64,000 nucleotides of DNA from Methylocystis sp. Sn-Cys. Its GTDB lineage: Bacteria > Pseudomonadota > Alphaproteobacteria > Rhizobiales > Beijerinckiaceae. Both the position numbers and the translations under genes were made by a program. Below, piece by piece: positions 41,493 through 56,447 of the stretch (positions within the stretch are counted from its first letter, which is position 1; every line of letters starts with the position of its first letter). The notes under the pieces were generated by a model. That model had not been told where the DNA came from, ran no database searches, and saw only the letters and a program-made list of their open reading frames with translations. The stretch is taken from NCBI RefSeq assembly GCF_016745395.1, contig NZ_JAERVJ010000010.1, positions 1 to 64,000 on the forward strand. The letters run 5' to 3'.

Positions 41493-42395
41493 TCAAAACG
41501 GCAGGTTGAACACGCGCGCGGGCTCCAACGCGCCCTCGATAACCTCGCCGAAAGCCACCGGCACGCCGCCGCAGGCCGCATAGACGACGCCTTCCGCCGG
41601 CGCGTCGCGGCCGCGCAGGATCACCGAGCCGCCGCGCCGCAGCCGCGCCGCCGTGTCGCGATCGACGACAACGCAGGGAAGCTCCGAAAGGCCGGCCTCG
41701 ACGGAGAGCATCGCATCCGCGGCCATGCCTTGCGCTTCGATCTCGTCCAGCGTGTAGGAATCCTCTTCGATGAAGGGCCCGACGCGCGTGCGACGCAGCG
41801 CCGTGACATGGCCGTAGCAGCCCATCAGCCGCCCGAGGTCGCGGGCGATGGCGCGCACATAGGCGCCCTTGCCGCATTCCATGAAGAAGACGGTCTCCTC
41901 CGGGGAGAAGGCCTCGATCGTCAGCGAATGGATGGTGACGGCGCGGGCCTTGAGGTCCACCTGCGCGCCCTCGCGCGCGAGATCGTATGCGCGCGCGCCG
42001 GCGATCTTGATGGCCGAAAACTGCGGCGGCGTCTGGAGAATGTCGCCCAGAAACTGCGGCATGAGCCCCTCGATCTCGGCGCGCTCAGGCCGCTTCTCGC
42101 TGGTGCGCGTCACCTCGCCGTCGGAATCGTCGGTGTTGCTCTCGGCGCCCCAGCGCACGGTAAAGCGATAGGCTTTCTCGCCGTCCTGCACGAAAGGGAC
42201 GGTCTTGGTAGCCTCGCCGAAGGCGACGGGGAGGATGCCCGACGCCAGCGGATCGAGCGTGCCGGCGTGGCCGGCTTTCTGGGCGTTGTAAATCCGCTTC
42301 AGGCGCGAGACCGCCTGCGTGGAAGTGAGGCCCACGGGTTTGTCGAGCACCACCCAGCCGTCGACGACGGCGCGATTGGATCTTTTCTGACTCAT
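41493..42395 (-). CDS. truB: tRNA pseudouridine(55) synthase
   Basis: 300 residues with the catalytic Asp in GHAGTLDPLASGIL (D48) and the N-terminal GWVVLDKPVGLTS. It makes pseudouridine 55 in the T-loop of tRNA. It is the last gene seen in the rimP-nusA-ylxR-infB-rbfA-truB operon. The rpsO gene, which commonly follows in alphaproteobacteria, is absent and a TA pair lies there instead. Confidence 0.95.
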   Translation of the reverse strand: MSQKRSNRAVVDGWVVLDKPVGLTSTQAVSRLKRIYNAQKAGHAGTLDPLASGILPVAFGEATKTVPFVQDGEKAYRFTVRWGAESNTDDSDGEVTRTSEKRPERAEIEGLMPQFLGDILQTPPQFSAIKIAGARAYDLAREGAQVDLKARAVTIHSLTIEAFSPEETVFFMECGKGAYVRAIARDLGRLMGCYGHVTALRRTRVGPFIEEDSYTLDEIEAQGMAADAMLSVEAGLSELPCVVVDRDTAARLRRGGSVILRGRDAPAEGVVYAACGGVPVAFGEVIEGALEPARVFNLPF

Positions 42396-42403
42396 AATCT
42401 TCT

Positions 42404-42826
42404 TCAGGCGTTGTCCTGAGCGTCGTCGTCAGACGCTTCGAGGTCGCGCTTGACGCGCTCGGAATTGAGGATCGCGTCGATGCGCGACACAGTGTCGAAG
42501 CTGTCGTCGATGCGGAAACGGATGTCCGGCGCAAATTTCAGGTTGAGCTCATGCGCGATCTCGCCGCGCAGGAATTTCTTGTGGCGGTCGAGCGCGGCGA
42601 TGACCTCCGGCTCGTCCTTGCCGCCGAGCGGCATGACGAAGATCGTCGCGAGCTTGAGGTCGGGGCTCATCTTCACGCGCGCGACCGTGACCACATGCTT
42701 TTCGAGCACAGGATCGTTGATATCGCCGCGCGCGAGCATCCGCGCCATGGAATGGCGCACGAGCTCTCCCACGCGCAGCATGCGCTGCGACGGCGCGGAG
42801 CCGGCTGAATGATGGGATCGGGACAT
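42404..42826 (-). CDS. rbfA: Ribosome-binding factor A
   Basis: A 140-residue KH-like protein for 30S maturation. It has [22 protein letters not shown] and [17 protein letters not shown]-type segments and [15 protein letters not shown], typical of RbfA. It starts upstream of truB with an 8-nt gap. A family A repeat (42864-42940) lies between it and infB, splitting the otherwise tight operon. Confidence 0.93.
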   Translation of the reverse strand: MSRSHHSAGSAPSQRMLRVGELVRHSMARMLARGDINDPVLEKHVVTVARVKMSPDLKLATIFVMPLGGKDEPEVIAALDRHKKFLRGEIAHELNLKFAPDIRFRIDDSFDTVSRIDAILNSERVKRDLEASDDDAQDNA

Positions 42827-42863
42827 GGCTATGTTTCTGATCTCAATGTCGCTTGGCGAACGC

Positions 42864-42940
42864 CGTTACGAGCGAAGCGAAGCAATCCAGAATGCGCCAT
42901 TGGCTCTGGATTGCTTCGTCGCTTTGCTCCCCGCAATGAC
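42864..42940. repeat. Family A palindromic repeat (copy 3) within the infB-rbfA gap
   Basis: Left end degenerate (GTTACGAGC instead of GTCATTGCGAGC), right end CCGCAATGAC, inner GCAATCCAG and CTGGATTGC arms intact. It lies inside the infB-rbfA intergenic region, where a stable hairpin could attenuate transcription or shield mRNA. Confidence 0.8.
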
Positions 42941-42972
42941 GCGAAGGCGCGGGCGTTCTCGGAGCGGCCCTG

Positions 42973-45619
<2,647 letters not shown>

Positions 45620-45627
<8 letters not shown>

Positions 45628-46369
45628 CCAGCTTCCGATCCTCGGCCGCTTCCGACCCGCTTTTTTCCACAGTCTCGTCCGGCCGCTCGCCAGCGTCCGG
45701 TTGTTCATCCCGCATCATCTGCGCCGCGAGGGGCGCGCCGTCCAGCGTCATGCCCCTATAAGCCGCCAGCCGACGGCACCGCGAAAGAAAACTCGTGCCC
45801 GGTCCGCCAGAGGCGACCGCTGCATGTATCACATTTGTGCGACCTAAAGCCAAATCCAATTGGCTCGACGTAAATAAGCCTATGATCGGTGGAACGCCAT
45901 CGTTTTCCCGATTCGTCGCGACCTCGCCCCGGCGCGCGCTTTGACGCAGCTTGCGCTTGCCGTCGGCGCCGCCGTCGCGCGCCTCGAGGAGCGCGCCGAC
46001 CGCGCCCTTCTCGAGCAAATCCGCGACCTTGTTGAAACCCGCCGTCACCGCGCCCGCCTTGTTGGCGAGCGCCAGCATCTGCAGGCAATCAGCTTCGAGC
46101 AGGCGATCGACGTCCTCCGCGAGTTGCGGCGGGGTTTCCACCTGCTCCTTGAGGCTGCGCGCGAACATGCGCTTCTTCGCCGCCTCGGCGACCAGCGCGG
46201 CGCACGCGCCGACCCACACCCCCCGGCCTGGCAGGCGCGCGCGAATGTCCGGCGCAATGACCCCATCGGGCCCGCGCACGAAGCGGATCATCGCCTCCGG
46301 CGGCTCGCGCCGCCGCGTGACGATGCAGGTCCGCTCGGACTCGCGCTCTTCTTTCGCCAAGGCCGTCAC
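45620..46369 (-). CDS. YlxR/L7Ae-like fused RNA-binding protein
   Basis: 249 residues. The YlxR (DUF448) domain lies at about 12-75 with [19 protein letters not shown] and GRGVWVGA. A second domain (about 92-195) looks like an L7Ae/YlxQ-type RNA-binding fold ([17 protein letters not shown]...[14 protein letters not shown]). The tail is acidic. In Firmicutes the two are separate genes in the nusA-infB operon. The fusion is found in alphaproteobacteria. Probably a ribosome or nucleoid RNA-binding factor. Confidence 0.85.
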
Positions 46370-46374
46370 CGTGC

Positions 46375-47979
46375 TTATTCGCCCTCCGCCTCAGCCGCCT
46401 CGGTCGCCTCGACGGCGTCGACGGCTTCCTGTGGCTGCTCGATCCAGCCGGCGCGCACGCGCGCGGTCATGATCATCGCCTCCGCCTCTTCGCGCGACAG
46501 ATCGATGCCCGTGAAGAAGCCGTCGTGCTTCTTGGTCTCGCCGTCCTTCTTCTCGGTCCAGCCGACAAGATCGTCGGGCACGCAACCCGCGAAATCTTCC
46601 ATCGTCTTCACGTCGTTCTCGCCGAGCCTGACCAGCATCGCGGTGGTCATGCCGTCGATCTCGCGCAATTCGTCGGAGACGCCCATTTCCTTGCGGCGGT
46701 TCTCGTTCTCCTGCTCGACGCGCTCGAGATAATTGCGCGCGCGCATCTGAATCTCACCCGCCGTCTCCTCGTCGAAACCCTCGATCGAGGCGAGTTCAGG
46801 AAGCTCGACGAAAGCCAGCTCCTCGACCGAGCGGAAGCCTTCCGACGCCAGCAGCCGGCCGACAACCTCGTCGACGTCGATCGCCGACATGAAGACCCGC
46901 GTGCGCTCCTCGAATTCTCTCTGGCGGCGCTCCGACTCTTCGGCCTCGGTCATGATGTCGATGTCCCAGCCCGTGAGCTGCGAGGCGAGACGCACATTCT
47001 GGCCGCGGCGGCCAATGGCCAGAGACAATTGGTCATCCGGCACGACGACTTCAATGCGCGACGAATCTTCGTCGAGAACCACCTTCACCACTTCCGCCGG
47101 CTGCAGCGCATTGACGATGAAAGTGGCGGCGTCCGCCGACCAAGGGATAATGTCGATGCGCTCGCCCTGCAGCTCCTGCACCACCGCCTGCACGCGCGAG
47201 CCGCGCATGCCGACGCAGGCGCCGACCGGATCGATCGACGAATCGCGCGACACCACGGCGATCTTGGCGCGCGAGCCCGGATCGCGGGCGACCGACTTCA
47301 CCTCGATCACGCCGTCGTAGATTTCCGGCACTTCCTGCTTGAAGAGCTTCGCCATGAATTGCGGATGGGTGCGCGACAGGAAAATCTGCGGGCCGCGCTG
47401 CTCGCGCCGCACGTCATAGACATAGGCGCGCACGCGGTCGCCGGGGCGGAACATTTCGCGCGGGATCATCTCATCACGGCGGATAATGCCCTCGCCGCGG
47501 CCGAGATCGATAATCACATTGCCATATTCGACGCGCTTGACGACGCCGCTCACGATCTCGCCGATACGGTCCTTATATTCCTCGTATTGGCGATCGCGCT
47601 CGGCCTCGCGCACCTTCTGCACGATGATCTGCTTGGCCGACTGCGCCGCGATGCGGCCGAAGTCGAAGGGGGGCAGCGTTTCGGAAATCCAGTCGCCGGT
47701 CTGCGCCGCCGGATTGCGCTTGCGGGCGTCCTCGATCGAAATCTGCGTGGCGTCGTTCTCGACCTTGTCGACGACGAGCAGCAGGCGCGAGAAGCGCACT
47801 TCGCCAGTGCGCGGATTGATCTCCGCGCGCACCTCGGTCTCCTGGCCATAGCGCGAACGCGCCGCCTTTTGCAGCGCATCCTCCATCGAGGCGATGACGA
47901 TCGTGCGATCGATCGACTTCTCGCGCGCGACGGCGTCGGCAATCTGCAAAATCTCGAGTCGGTTGGCGCTGACGGCCAT
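46375..47979 (-). CDS. nusA: Transcription termination/antitermination protein NusA
   Basis: 534 residues: N-terminal domain ([25 protein letters not shown]), S1 domain, two KH domains with [28 protein letters not shown], and C-terminal helix-hairpin repeats ending in an acidic tail rich in Glu and Ala. ATG 47979 has GGGAG upstream. A TTG two codons earlier is less likely. It is second in the operon, 5 nt before ylxR and 2 nt after rimP. Confidence 0.95.
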   Translation of the reverse strand: MAVSANRLEILQIADAVAREKSIDRTIVIASMEDALQKAARSRYGQETEVRAEINPRTGEVRFSRLLLVVDKVENDATQISIEDARKRNPAAQTGDWISETLPPFDFGRIAAQSAKQIIVQKVREAERDRQYEEYKDRIGEIVSGVVKRVEYGNVIIDLGRGEGIIRRDEMIPREMFRPGDRVRAYVYDVRREQRGPQIFLSRTHPQFMAKLFKQEVPEIYDGVIEVKSVARDPGSRAKIAVVSRDSSIDPVGACVGMRGSRVQAVVQELQGERIDIIPWSADAATFIVNALQPAEVVKVVLDEDSSRIEVVVPDDQLSLAIGRRGQNVRLASQLTGWDIDIMTEAEESERRQREFEERTRVFMSAIDVDEVVGRLLASEGFRSVEELAFVELPELASIEGFDEETAGEIQMRARNYLERVEQENENRRKEMGVSDELREIDGMTTAMLVRLGENDVKTMEDFAGCVPDDLVGWTEKKDGETKKHDGFFTGIDLSREEAEAMIMTARVRAGWIEQPQEAVDAVEATEAAEAEGE

Positions 47980-47981
47980 TA

Positions 47982-49447
<1,466 letters not shown>

Positions 49448-49477
49448 ACGCTACCCCTTCCCTGCAGGAGACACTCA

Positions 49478-50650
49478 ATGGGATCGTTCCTCGGCGACAC
49501 GATGAAAAAGGCTATGCGGTTGGTCCGTGACCAGTCGCCCGCGGAAGCGACTCGCATGCTGTTGCACGGTCTCACGGGGGAGCCCCCGCTCCCCGCCACT
49601 CAGCCTGCGCCGCAAGAGCCGGCCGCTCGAACCGCGCCGAGGATCGACCCGCCGGTCGACGCCGCGCCAGGCGGCGCGACTTTCGCGCGGGGCTTGCGAA
49701 TGCCGCTCGGGGAGACTTTGGAGCGCCTGAGCAGCGGCGACCTTCCAAACCTCGGCCTCGGGGCGGAGGCCCTCGCGAAGCTCGGCAAACGGCCGCGTGT
49801 GCATGTGCCGGACGGCGCATCCTATCTGTCGCGCACATTCGCCTGTCAGGCGGGGACCCGACCTTACAAGGTCTACGTTCCGAGCAAGATGCGCGGCGGA
49901 GCGCCATTGGTCGTGATGCTGCACGGGTGCACGCAGAACTCGGACGATTTCGCGGCCGGAACGCGGATGAACAGTCTCGCCGAAGAGCACGGTTTTATCG
50001 TCGCCTATCCCGAGCAGCCCATGACCGCCAATCAGCTCGGCTGCTGGAACTGGTTCAACCAGCAACATCAGATCCGTGGTTCGGGGGAGCCGAGCATTAT
50101 CGCCGGACTCACCCGCGCCTTGATCTTAGAAATGGGCGTCGACCAGGAACGCGTCTTCGTTGCGGGCCTCTCCGCCGGCGGCGCGATGGCCGAGGTCATG
50201 AGCGTGACCTATCCCGACCTCTATGCCGGGGCAGGCATCCACTCCGGGCTGGCCTATGGCGTTGCGACCGATCAAGCCTCCGCCTTCGTCGCGATGAGCG
50301 GCAAATTTGCCCAGCACGGCGGGCGGCAAGCAAGGGACCGCGCGCGCACCATCATTTTCCATGGCGCTTCTGACCGTAAGGTGCATCCGACGAATGCAGA
50401 ACGCATTCTCGCGGAAGCGCAAGCCGGCGTTTCACATGGCCATCAGGAAACACTGCGGCGGGGAGTGGCGAACGGACTTGAATTTAATCACACGGTTGTC
50501 GCGGACGTGAACGGCCTTCCGCAGCTTGAGTATTGGGCCATCGAGGGGTTGGGCCATGCGTGGTCAGGGGGCGCGCCCGAAGGCTCGCATACTGAGCAAC
50601 GCGGGCCTAATGCGTCGCGCGAGATGGTTCGGTTCTTTCTGGAGCGGTGA
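49478..50650 (+). CDS. PHB depolymerase family esterase (LpqC-like)
   Basis: A 390-residue alpha/beta-hydrolase. The oxyanion segment LVVMLHGCTQNSDDFAAGTRMN precedes the nucleophile Ser in AGLSAGGAMAEVM and the catalytic His in GLGHAWSGG. It has no classical signal peptide. The N-terminus is amphipathic (MGSFLGDTMKKAMRLVRDQ). Family members hydrolyse polyhydroxyalkanoate or aromatic esters, and type II methanotrophs store PHB, so intracellular polymer turnover is plausible but unproven. ATG has GGAG upstream. It probably shares a transcript with the RHH gene. Confidence 0.88.
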   Translation: MGSFLGDTMKKAMRLVRDQSPAEATRMLLHGLTGEPPLPATQPAPQEPAARTAPRIDPPVDAAPGGATFARGLRMPLGETLERLSSGDLPNLGLGAEALAKLGKRPRVHVPDGASYLSRTFACQAGTRPYKVYVPSKMRGGAPLVVMLHGCTQNSDDFAAGTRMNSLAEEHGFIVAYPEQPMTANQLGCWNWFNQQHQIRGSGEPSIIAGLTRALILEMGVDQERVFVAGLSAGGAMAEVMSVTYPDLYAGAGIHSGLAYGVATDQASAFVAMSGKFAQHGGRQARDRARTIIFHGASDRKVHPTNAERILAEAQAGVSHGHQETLRRGVANGLEFNHTVVADVNGLPQLEYWAIEGLGHAWSGGAPEGSHTEQRGPNASREMVRFFLER

Positions 50651-50706
50651 GCAGCGCTCTCGAAACCGATGAGGCGCTCGACAGGTTATCCACTCGATTG
50701 GTCCGC

Positions 50707-50880
50707 GTCACTCCCGACGCTTGCACCCGTCATTGCGAGGAGGCGGAGCCGACGAAGCAATCCAGGGCCGCATCGCTGCCCTGGATTGCTTCGCTTTGCT
50801 CGCAATGACGGGCTCTGAACAAAACCAGCGCTATTGCGGCTCTGGATTCCCGGTCGGGCCTTCGGCCCGCCGGGAATGAC
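50707..50880. repeat. Composite repeat: family A nested in family B
   Basis: A truncated B left end (50707-50728) is followed by a complete A copy (50729-50809) and then a B right part (50816-50880, from the AACAAAACCAGCGC core to CGGGAATGAC). The A copy replaces the inner arm of the B stem. A matching arrangement occurs at 55409-55545. Confidence 0.8.
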
Positions 50881-50888
50881 AGCGCCCC

Positions 50889-51929
50889 TCACTTCGCCAA
50901 AAACTTGAACGCCTCCGCCTCCGCAAACTTCCCCGAGACCTCCCCCGATAAAATCGGCTTGCCGCTCAAGTCGAGCTTCATGTGCTTTGCGCCCGGCTCC
51001 AATTTCAGCCTGTCGAGGTCCACCCAGAAGATCGAGGGGCTGTAGGCGCTTTCGAAATAATAGCGCTTGGCCGCCGTGTCGGAGACCGTGCGCCAGATGG
51101 TCGAGGCGATGTTCGGATGCTCCTTATCCGAAATGCCCAGCGGCACCGAGATCGCGCGGATCAGCGAGAAGGTTGTGGCGGTGGCGAGCCGCGGGTCCTT
51201 CTCCTTGGCGGCGGCGTTCAGATTCCAGCTCATACGCGCGAAACGATCGGCGGAGCGGGCCGTGCCGGGCAGGAATTTCTCGCCGTCGACGTCCTTCCAA
51301 TAAGACTCGATCGCGAGCTGCTGGTCGAAACTCGGCGAATTGGTCATCACGCGATATTGCGCGCCATGGTGGATGACGAGCTTGCCGCCGAGATATTCGA
51401 AGATCGCGCTGTCGCCCGAGGCGTCGGCGAGGGAGAGATGGGCGCCCGCCTTATTGCCGTCCGGCAGGTCCGGCGCGACGAGGACGAAGGGCTCCTTTTG
51501 CAGCGCCGCCACGGCCTCCGCGACCGAGCCGAAATTGTCGAGCGCATATTGCCCCCAGGCGCCGATGGAGAGCTTCGGCTTCTTCGACTTGGCGGCGTCG
51601 CCATAATCGGCCTCGACGAGATAGAGCACATTGGCGACGAGGCCCGCGTCGTTCATGCCGTCGACTGTCGCAAGATTATAGAAGGAGCTGATGACCGAGC
51701 CGTGCTTGGCGATCCATTTGATCGACCCCTGCCCCACCCCGCCGTCGCGCGCCATGCCCTTGGGGAAGGACCAGAGATCGGTTCCGGGGTCGACCATCCA
51801 ATCCATGGAGCGGCCGATTTGGTAGGACTTGGTCCCCGTCTCATAGAGGATGCGCGTGCAGGCGTTGGCGGGAAGTCCAGAAAAAGTGAACACGGCGCCA
51901 AGGCACAGGCTGAAAAGGGCTTTCTTCAT
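50889..51929 (-). CDS. Secreted linear amide C-N hydrolase (choloylglycine hydrolase family)
   Basis: 346 residues. The signal peptide ends in ANA, exposing Cys24 (ACTRILYETG) as the N-terminal nucleophile of this Ntn-hydrolase family. The conserved SMDW (about 45-48), NDAGLVANVLYL and YRVMTNSPSF segments are present. Members hydrolyse bile salts, penicillin V or acyl-homoserine lactones. The substrate here is unknown and bile salts are unlikely ecologically. ATG 51929 has GAGGATCA upstream. It stands alone beside a composite repeat. Confidence 0.87.
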   Translation of the reverse strand: MKKALFSLCLGAVFTFSGLPANACTRILYETGTKSYQIGRSMDWMVDPGTDLWSFPKGMARDGGVGQGSIKWIAKHGSVISSFYNLATVDGMNDAGLVANVLYLVEADYGDAAKSKKPKLSIGAWGQYALDNFGSVAEAVAALQKEPFVLVAPDLPDGNKAGAHLSLADASGDSAIFEYLGGKLVIHHGAQYRVMTNSPSFDQQLAIESYWKDVDGEKFLPGTARSADRFARMSWNLNAAAKEKDPRLATATTFSLIRAISVPLGISDKEHPNIASTIWRTVSDTAAKRYYFESAYSPSIFWVDLDRLKLEPGAKHMKLDLSGKPILSGEVSGKFAEAEAFKFLAK

Positions 51930-51965
51930 CGCGTGATCCTCCATGAGGCAGGCACGCGCGCGAGC

Positions 51966-52640
51966 CTATGGCGAGAAGGTTAAGCCAACATCCACCAAGC
52001 TGAAATCGGCGTTGATGGCGCCTTGCGCCGCTAACGCGAAATGAAACGAGCCAAGCCGCCAATGATCGGCGCTCCATACTTCGTCGCGCATTGTCACGCG
52101 CGGCGGAACGGGCGAGACGGCAAAACTGTCGAGCGCGCGGGAGAGCCCCTGGCCCGTGGCTTTCACCACCGCCTCTTTCAACGTCCATATGGCGAAAAAC
52201 ATTTCGCGCCGCGCGTCGCCTTCGACAGCGCGCAGCAGCGCGACTTCCTGCGGCGCGAAGAAACGCTCCGCGAGCTTCATGCTTTCCGCGCGCCGGTCCT
52301 CAGATTCGACGTCGACCCCGATCTCGAGGCCTTCCGTGACGGCGACCGCCACCATGCCGCGCGTGTGGGTGAGGCTGAAACGCAAGTCGCGGGGCGAATC
52401 GAGAAGGAAAGGCTTGCCGAGCGCCGTCGCCGCAAAGCGCCACTCCTGCGGCGCAGGGCCGGCGCGCCGGGAAAGCTCCGCCCGCAACAGCGCATGGGCA
52501 GCGATGTAAGAATGGCGGTCTTCTTCGAAAGCAAAGCGCGCGGCGCGCGCGCGCTCCGCCTCATCGAGCAGTGCGGCGAGCGCTGGCCATTGCCCGGGCG
52601 CAACGCCCGAAATGTCCAGCGCCCGGACCGCGACGTCCAC
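51966..52640 (-). CDS. 4'-phosphopantetheinyl transferase (Sfp type)
   Basis: A 224-residue enzyme starting GTG. It has FSLTHTRGMVAVAV, GVDVESEDR (Mg site), FFAPQEVALL and WTLKEAVVKATGQGL, the last with the catalytic Lys and Glu. It attaches phosphopantetheine to acyl or peptidyl carrier proteins. No polyketide or peptide synthase gene is in the window, so its carrier protein lies elsewhere. It begins one base after the ferredoxin reductase stop on the same strand. Confidence 0.88.
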   Translation of the reverse strand: MDVAVRALDISGVAPGQWPALAALLDEAERARAARFAFEEDRHSYIAAHALLRAELSRRAGPAPQEWRFAATALGKPFLLDSPRDLRFSLTHTRGMVAVAVTEGLEIGVDVESEDRRAESMKLAERFFAPQEVALLRAVEGDARREMFFAIWTLKEAVVKATGQGLSRALDSFAVSPVPPRVTMRDEVWSADHWRLGSFHFALAAQGAINADFSLVDVGLTFSP

Positions 52641-53693
<1,053 letters not shown>

Positions 53694-53913
53694 TCAAATC
53701 CTCACATCAATGGCGGCGCGCATCGCCGCAGGCATTGGACGGCGAATGGGCGAATGCCCGCTCTCGGGTCGGAAACGGCCTGACGAAGAAATCGGGGAGG
53801 ATTTTCGAACGCGGCCAGCCGACCGGCGGATGAGCCATCCGCCGCCGCTCGCGTTCGTCTATAGCATTCGCCGCAAGATGCAACGCTAAACCGCGGCGCG
53901 GGGGGGCACCGCA

Positions 53914-53971
53914 ATGGACCGCGCGCCCTCAGGCGCGCATTTTTAAGCGAGCCTGAAGGCTCGCGGTCCAT
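53914..53971. repeat. Family C palindromic repeat (copy 3), likely terminator
   Basis: Outer ends ATGGACC and GGTCCAT with two inner stem-loops and a TTTTT spacer. It lies 18 nt after the ferredoxin stop on the minus strand, ahead of the reductase gene. Its 58 bp match 34823-34884 in structure. Confidence 0.8.
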
Positions 53972-53989
53972 TCCGGCGGTCCTTTTTTA

Positions 53990-54379
53990 TCAGCCCTGCT
54001 GGGCGGGGGTCGTCACCACCAGCCCGTCGAGCTCAGGGCGAACGGTGATCTGGCAGCACAGGCGGGAATTCGGCTTCACGTCGAAGGCGAAGTCGAGCAT
54101 GTCCTCTTCCATCTGCGAGGGCTTGCCGGCCTTTTCGACCCATTTCTCGTCGACATAGACATGGCAGGTGGCGCAGGCGCAGGCGCCGCCGCATTCTGCT
54201 GCGATCTCCGGGATGTCGTTGCGGCGGGCCGTCTCCATCACGGTGGAGCCGACCTCGCCCTCGACCGTGCGGGGCTGGCCGTTGGAGTCGACGAAGGTGA
54301 TCTTGACCTTGGTCGGCGCGCCGCCGCCCGGTTCGGCGCCGTAGCGTGTCGCTGTGTCGTCGAAGCTCATCTTCACCAT
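53990..54379 (-). CDS. 2Fe-2S ferredoxin (adrenodoxin type)
   Basis: 129 residues: a short N-terminal extension, then a beta-grasp ferredoxin with Cys ligands C63-x5-C69-x2-C72 and C108 or C109 (ECGGACACATCHVYV, RLCCQITV). The CxxxxxCxxC plus distal Cys pattern and the EEDMLDFA segment place it with adrenodoxin/ISC-type ferredoxins. Electron transfer in Fe-S assembly or to a monooxygenase is likely. A ferredoxin-NADP reductase lies downstream on the same strand, past a C repeat. Confidence 0.92.
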   Translation of the reverse strand: MVKMSFDDTATRYGAEPGGGAPTKVKITFVDSNGQPRTVEGEVGSTVMETARRNDIPEIAAECGGACACATCHVYVDEKWVEKAGKPSQMEEDMLDFAFDVKPNSRLCCQITVRPELDGLVVTTPAQQG

Positions 54380-54627
54380 GACGCCCGTCTTCCCTGTGCG
54401 CAGTCAACGCCGAGGTTTCGCCAAACACCGCGCCCCCGAACGCATTCCGCCGTTCGGCCGCGCCGAACGCTCGATTTTTGCTGCGTTCGATTAGCATCGG
54501 CCCGTTTGTCGCGCTAGCCCCCAACAAGACTTCCGCGCATTTCCCAGGCGCCCCGCCGCGCGCCTTTTGGCCGATAGAGTCCAACTCCCGTCGCGGCCTC
54601 TCCCGAGAGCGCATTCCGCAAAGCGCG

Positions 54628-55209
54628 CTAGCGCCCGCGCGCCCAATCGGCCGTCTGGGCGAAGACCTGCGCCGCCGCCTGGGCAAGCGCGCGAACGGCG
54701 TCCGGCCCGATCGTTTCCGAGGTCGGCGCCTCGGCGGCGAAGCTGCGCCCCGCGCGCGTCGCGCCGCTGCTTTCGTCGACGATATAGGCGGCGATCTCCA
54801 CGACAGCGACGTTGCGCGCCGCGTCGATCTCGAATCGCCGAATATCGGTCGCGAGCGTCCGGTTGCTTCCGTAGCCGATCCACGAAGCGGCGACGCCGCG
54901 GCGCTGCAGGGCCTCGATCATGCGCGCGCGCAGGAGACGCGGCAGAGGCTCCGACCATTGCGCGTCGGGCAGGAGAGCGACGCTGCCATCGGGAGCGCGC
55001 ACGACCACGCGCGGGGAGCTCGTCGGCGGCGTCGCGGTCGGCTCTCGGACCGCGAGAACAGGGCCGGCGGTCGCCACCGACACGGGGGGCGGCGCCACGG
55101 CGAGATCGAATGTTTCGCGCGGGGCCTGGACGCAGCCGGCGACAAGAAAGGCAAGGCCGGCGATAAACCCGCGCAATCTCGGCCTCGTGAAAATGCTCTC
55201 TCCCCCCAT
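54628..55209 (-). CDS. PqiC-like lipoprotein, ABC-type transport auxiliary
   Basis: 193 residues with a lipoprotein signal (FLVAGC, C26) and a C-terminal ABC_trans_aux domain (WSEPLPRLLRARMIEAL, FEIDAARNVAVVEIAAYIVDE, AEAPTSETIGPDAVRALAQ). Such proteins are outer-membrane-side partners of MCE lipid transporters. It follows the mlaE-mlaF-mlaD genes on the same strand, separated by 340 nt holding a composite repeat, so it may have its own promoter or be the last gene of the operon. Confidence 0.85.
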   Translation of the reverse strand: MGGESIFTRPRLRGFIAGLAFLVAGCVQAPRETFDLAVAPPPVSVATAGPVLAVREPTATPPTSSPRVVVRAPDGSVALLPDAQWSEPLPRLLRARMIEALQRRGVAASWIGYGSNRTLATDIRRFEIDAARNVAVVEIAAYIVDESSGATRAGRSFAAEAPTSETIGPDAVRALAQAAAQVFAQTADWARGR

Positions 55210-55548
55210 GCCTGGACGCCGCCCCTTCGCCTACCCGCCCGAGCCCGCGCGGCTTTGGCTTATCTAGCGCCGCCGAGCGAAGAAGACAAAGCCGCGCTTG
55301 GAGCGCATTCCGCGAAAGTTGGTAGAGTTTTGCGGAAAGAAGCGTTCCGTTTGAACAGCCCGCATGGGGGCTCGGTCAACGAGATCCGCTCGATTGGTTC
55401 AGCCCCATCCCCGACGCTCGCGCGGTTCGGAAATTACCGCCGTCATTGCGAGGAGGCGGAGCCGACGAAGCGATCGAGGGCCACATCGCTGCCCTGGATC
55501 GCTTCGCTTTGCTCGCAATGACGGGCCCTGGGCGAAACCGATTCAGCT
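55210..55548. other. 339-bp gap within the MCE locus
   Basis: Contains the upstream region of the PqiC-like gene and a composite A-in-B repeat (55409-55545). No gene recognised. Confidence 0.6.
55409..55545. repeat. Composite repeat: family A nested in family B (second case)
   Basis: Left B remnant (CCATCCCCGACGCTCGCG, from 55409), full family A copy (55442-55522), then a short B-like remnant with GGGCGAAACCG. The left flank CTCGATTGGTTC is the same as beside the B copy at 24883. Confidence 0.75.
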
Positions 55549-56436
55549 TCAGCGGGCGCGATAGTCAGGCGTCGTCTGCGACGGACCCCAGATGAATTGC
55601 GAGGGGTCGCGCTCGATGGATTTGATCGCCTGGTCGAGCGTGTCGATCGCTTTACGGGCGTCGACCGCGAGCTGCTCATATTGCTTGAGGCCATTCGTCG
55701 AGAAATTTTTGATATTGGTCGAAGCGCTGGCGACGTTACCCGTAATCGCCTTGAGCTGCTTGGGGTCGAGCGCCTTCAGCGTCTGCTCGCCCGCCGCCAG
55801 GAAGCGGTCGAGCCGCGCCGCGACGGGCTTCAACGAATGAGCGGCGTCGGCGGCGTCCTTGACGAAGGCCGAGATTTGGTCGGAGTTGTCCGAGAGGGTC
55901 TTGGTGAAAGCCTCCGCATTTTTCAGCGTGCCCCGGATCGTGTCCTTGTTGTCGTCGAGAAGCGCGTCGAGCTTCACGATCAGCGCGGCGGCCTTGGTCG
56001 ATAGCGACTGCACGTTTTCGGAGCGCTCGGCCTGAATCTGCGGGTAGCGACGCCCCTCCTCCGCGACGAGATCGGGCGCGCCGGGCGTGCCGCCGACCAG
56101 CAGCACGTCGGCGACGCCTGTGAAGCCGCGCGTCTCCAGCCGGGCGCGCGTATTGGCTTTCACCGGCGTGTGCTCGTCGATCTTCACCAGAACGTCGACC
56201 TTGCTGGGATCGTTGTCGGAAATGGCGATGTGGGTGACCTCGCCGACCTTCACGCCGTTGAACAGCACGGAAGACCCGCGCGAGAGGCCGGAAACGGACC
56301 CCTCGAAGACGATCTGATAAGCGTCCTGCTTTCCGACCTGGCTCGGCCCGGAAAACCAGAAGACGAAACAGAAGGCCGCAAAAATCGTCGCCAGCGTGAA
56401 GGCGCCGATCAGGGCGTAATTGGCGCGGGTTTCCAT
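55549..56436 (-). CDS. mlaD: MCE-domain lipid-transport substrate-binding protein
   Basis: 295 residues. One N-terminal membrane anchor (about 8-28) is followed by an MCE domain (about 38-120, with VSGLSRGSSVLFNGVKVGEVTHI and LVGGTPGAPDLVAEEG) and a long helical C-terminal part to 290, longer than E. coli MlaD and like alphaproteobacterial MCE proteins. It binds phospholipid for the MlaE/F transporter in the periplasm. The second of two ATGs (56436) has better spacing to GAGGA. It starts 11 nt after the mlaF stop. Confidence 0.88.
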   Translation of the reverse strand: METRANYALIGAFTLATIFAAFCFVFWFSGPSQVGKQDAYQIVFEGSVSGLSRGSSVLFNGVKVGEVTHIAISDNDPSKVDVLVKIDEHTPVKANTRARLETRGFTGVADVLLVGGTPGAPDLVAEEGRRYPQIQAERSENVQSLSTKAAALIVKLDALLDDNKDTIRGTLKNAEAFTKTLSDNSDQISAFVKDAADAAHSLKPVAARLDRFLAAGEQTLKALDPKQLKAITGNVASASTNIKNFSTNGLKQYEQLAVDARKAIDTLDQAIKSIERDPSQFIWGPSQTTPDYRAR

Positions 56437-56447
56437 CATCGTCCTCT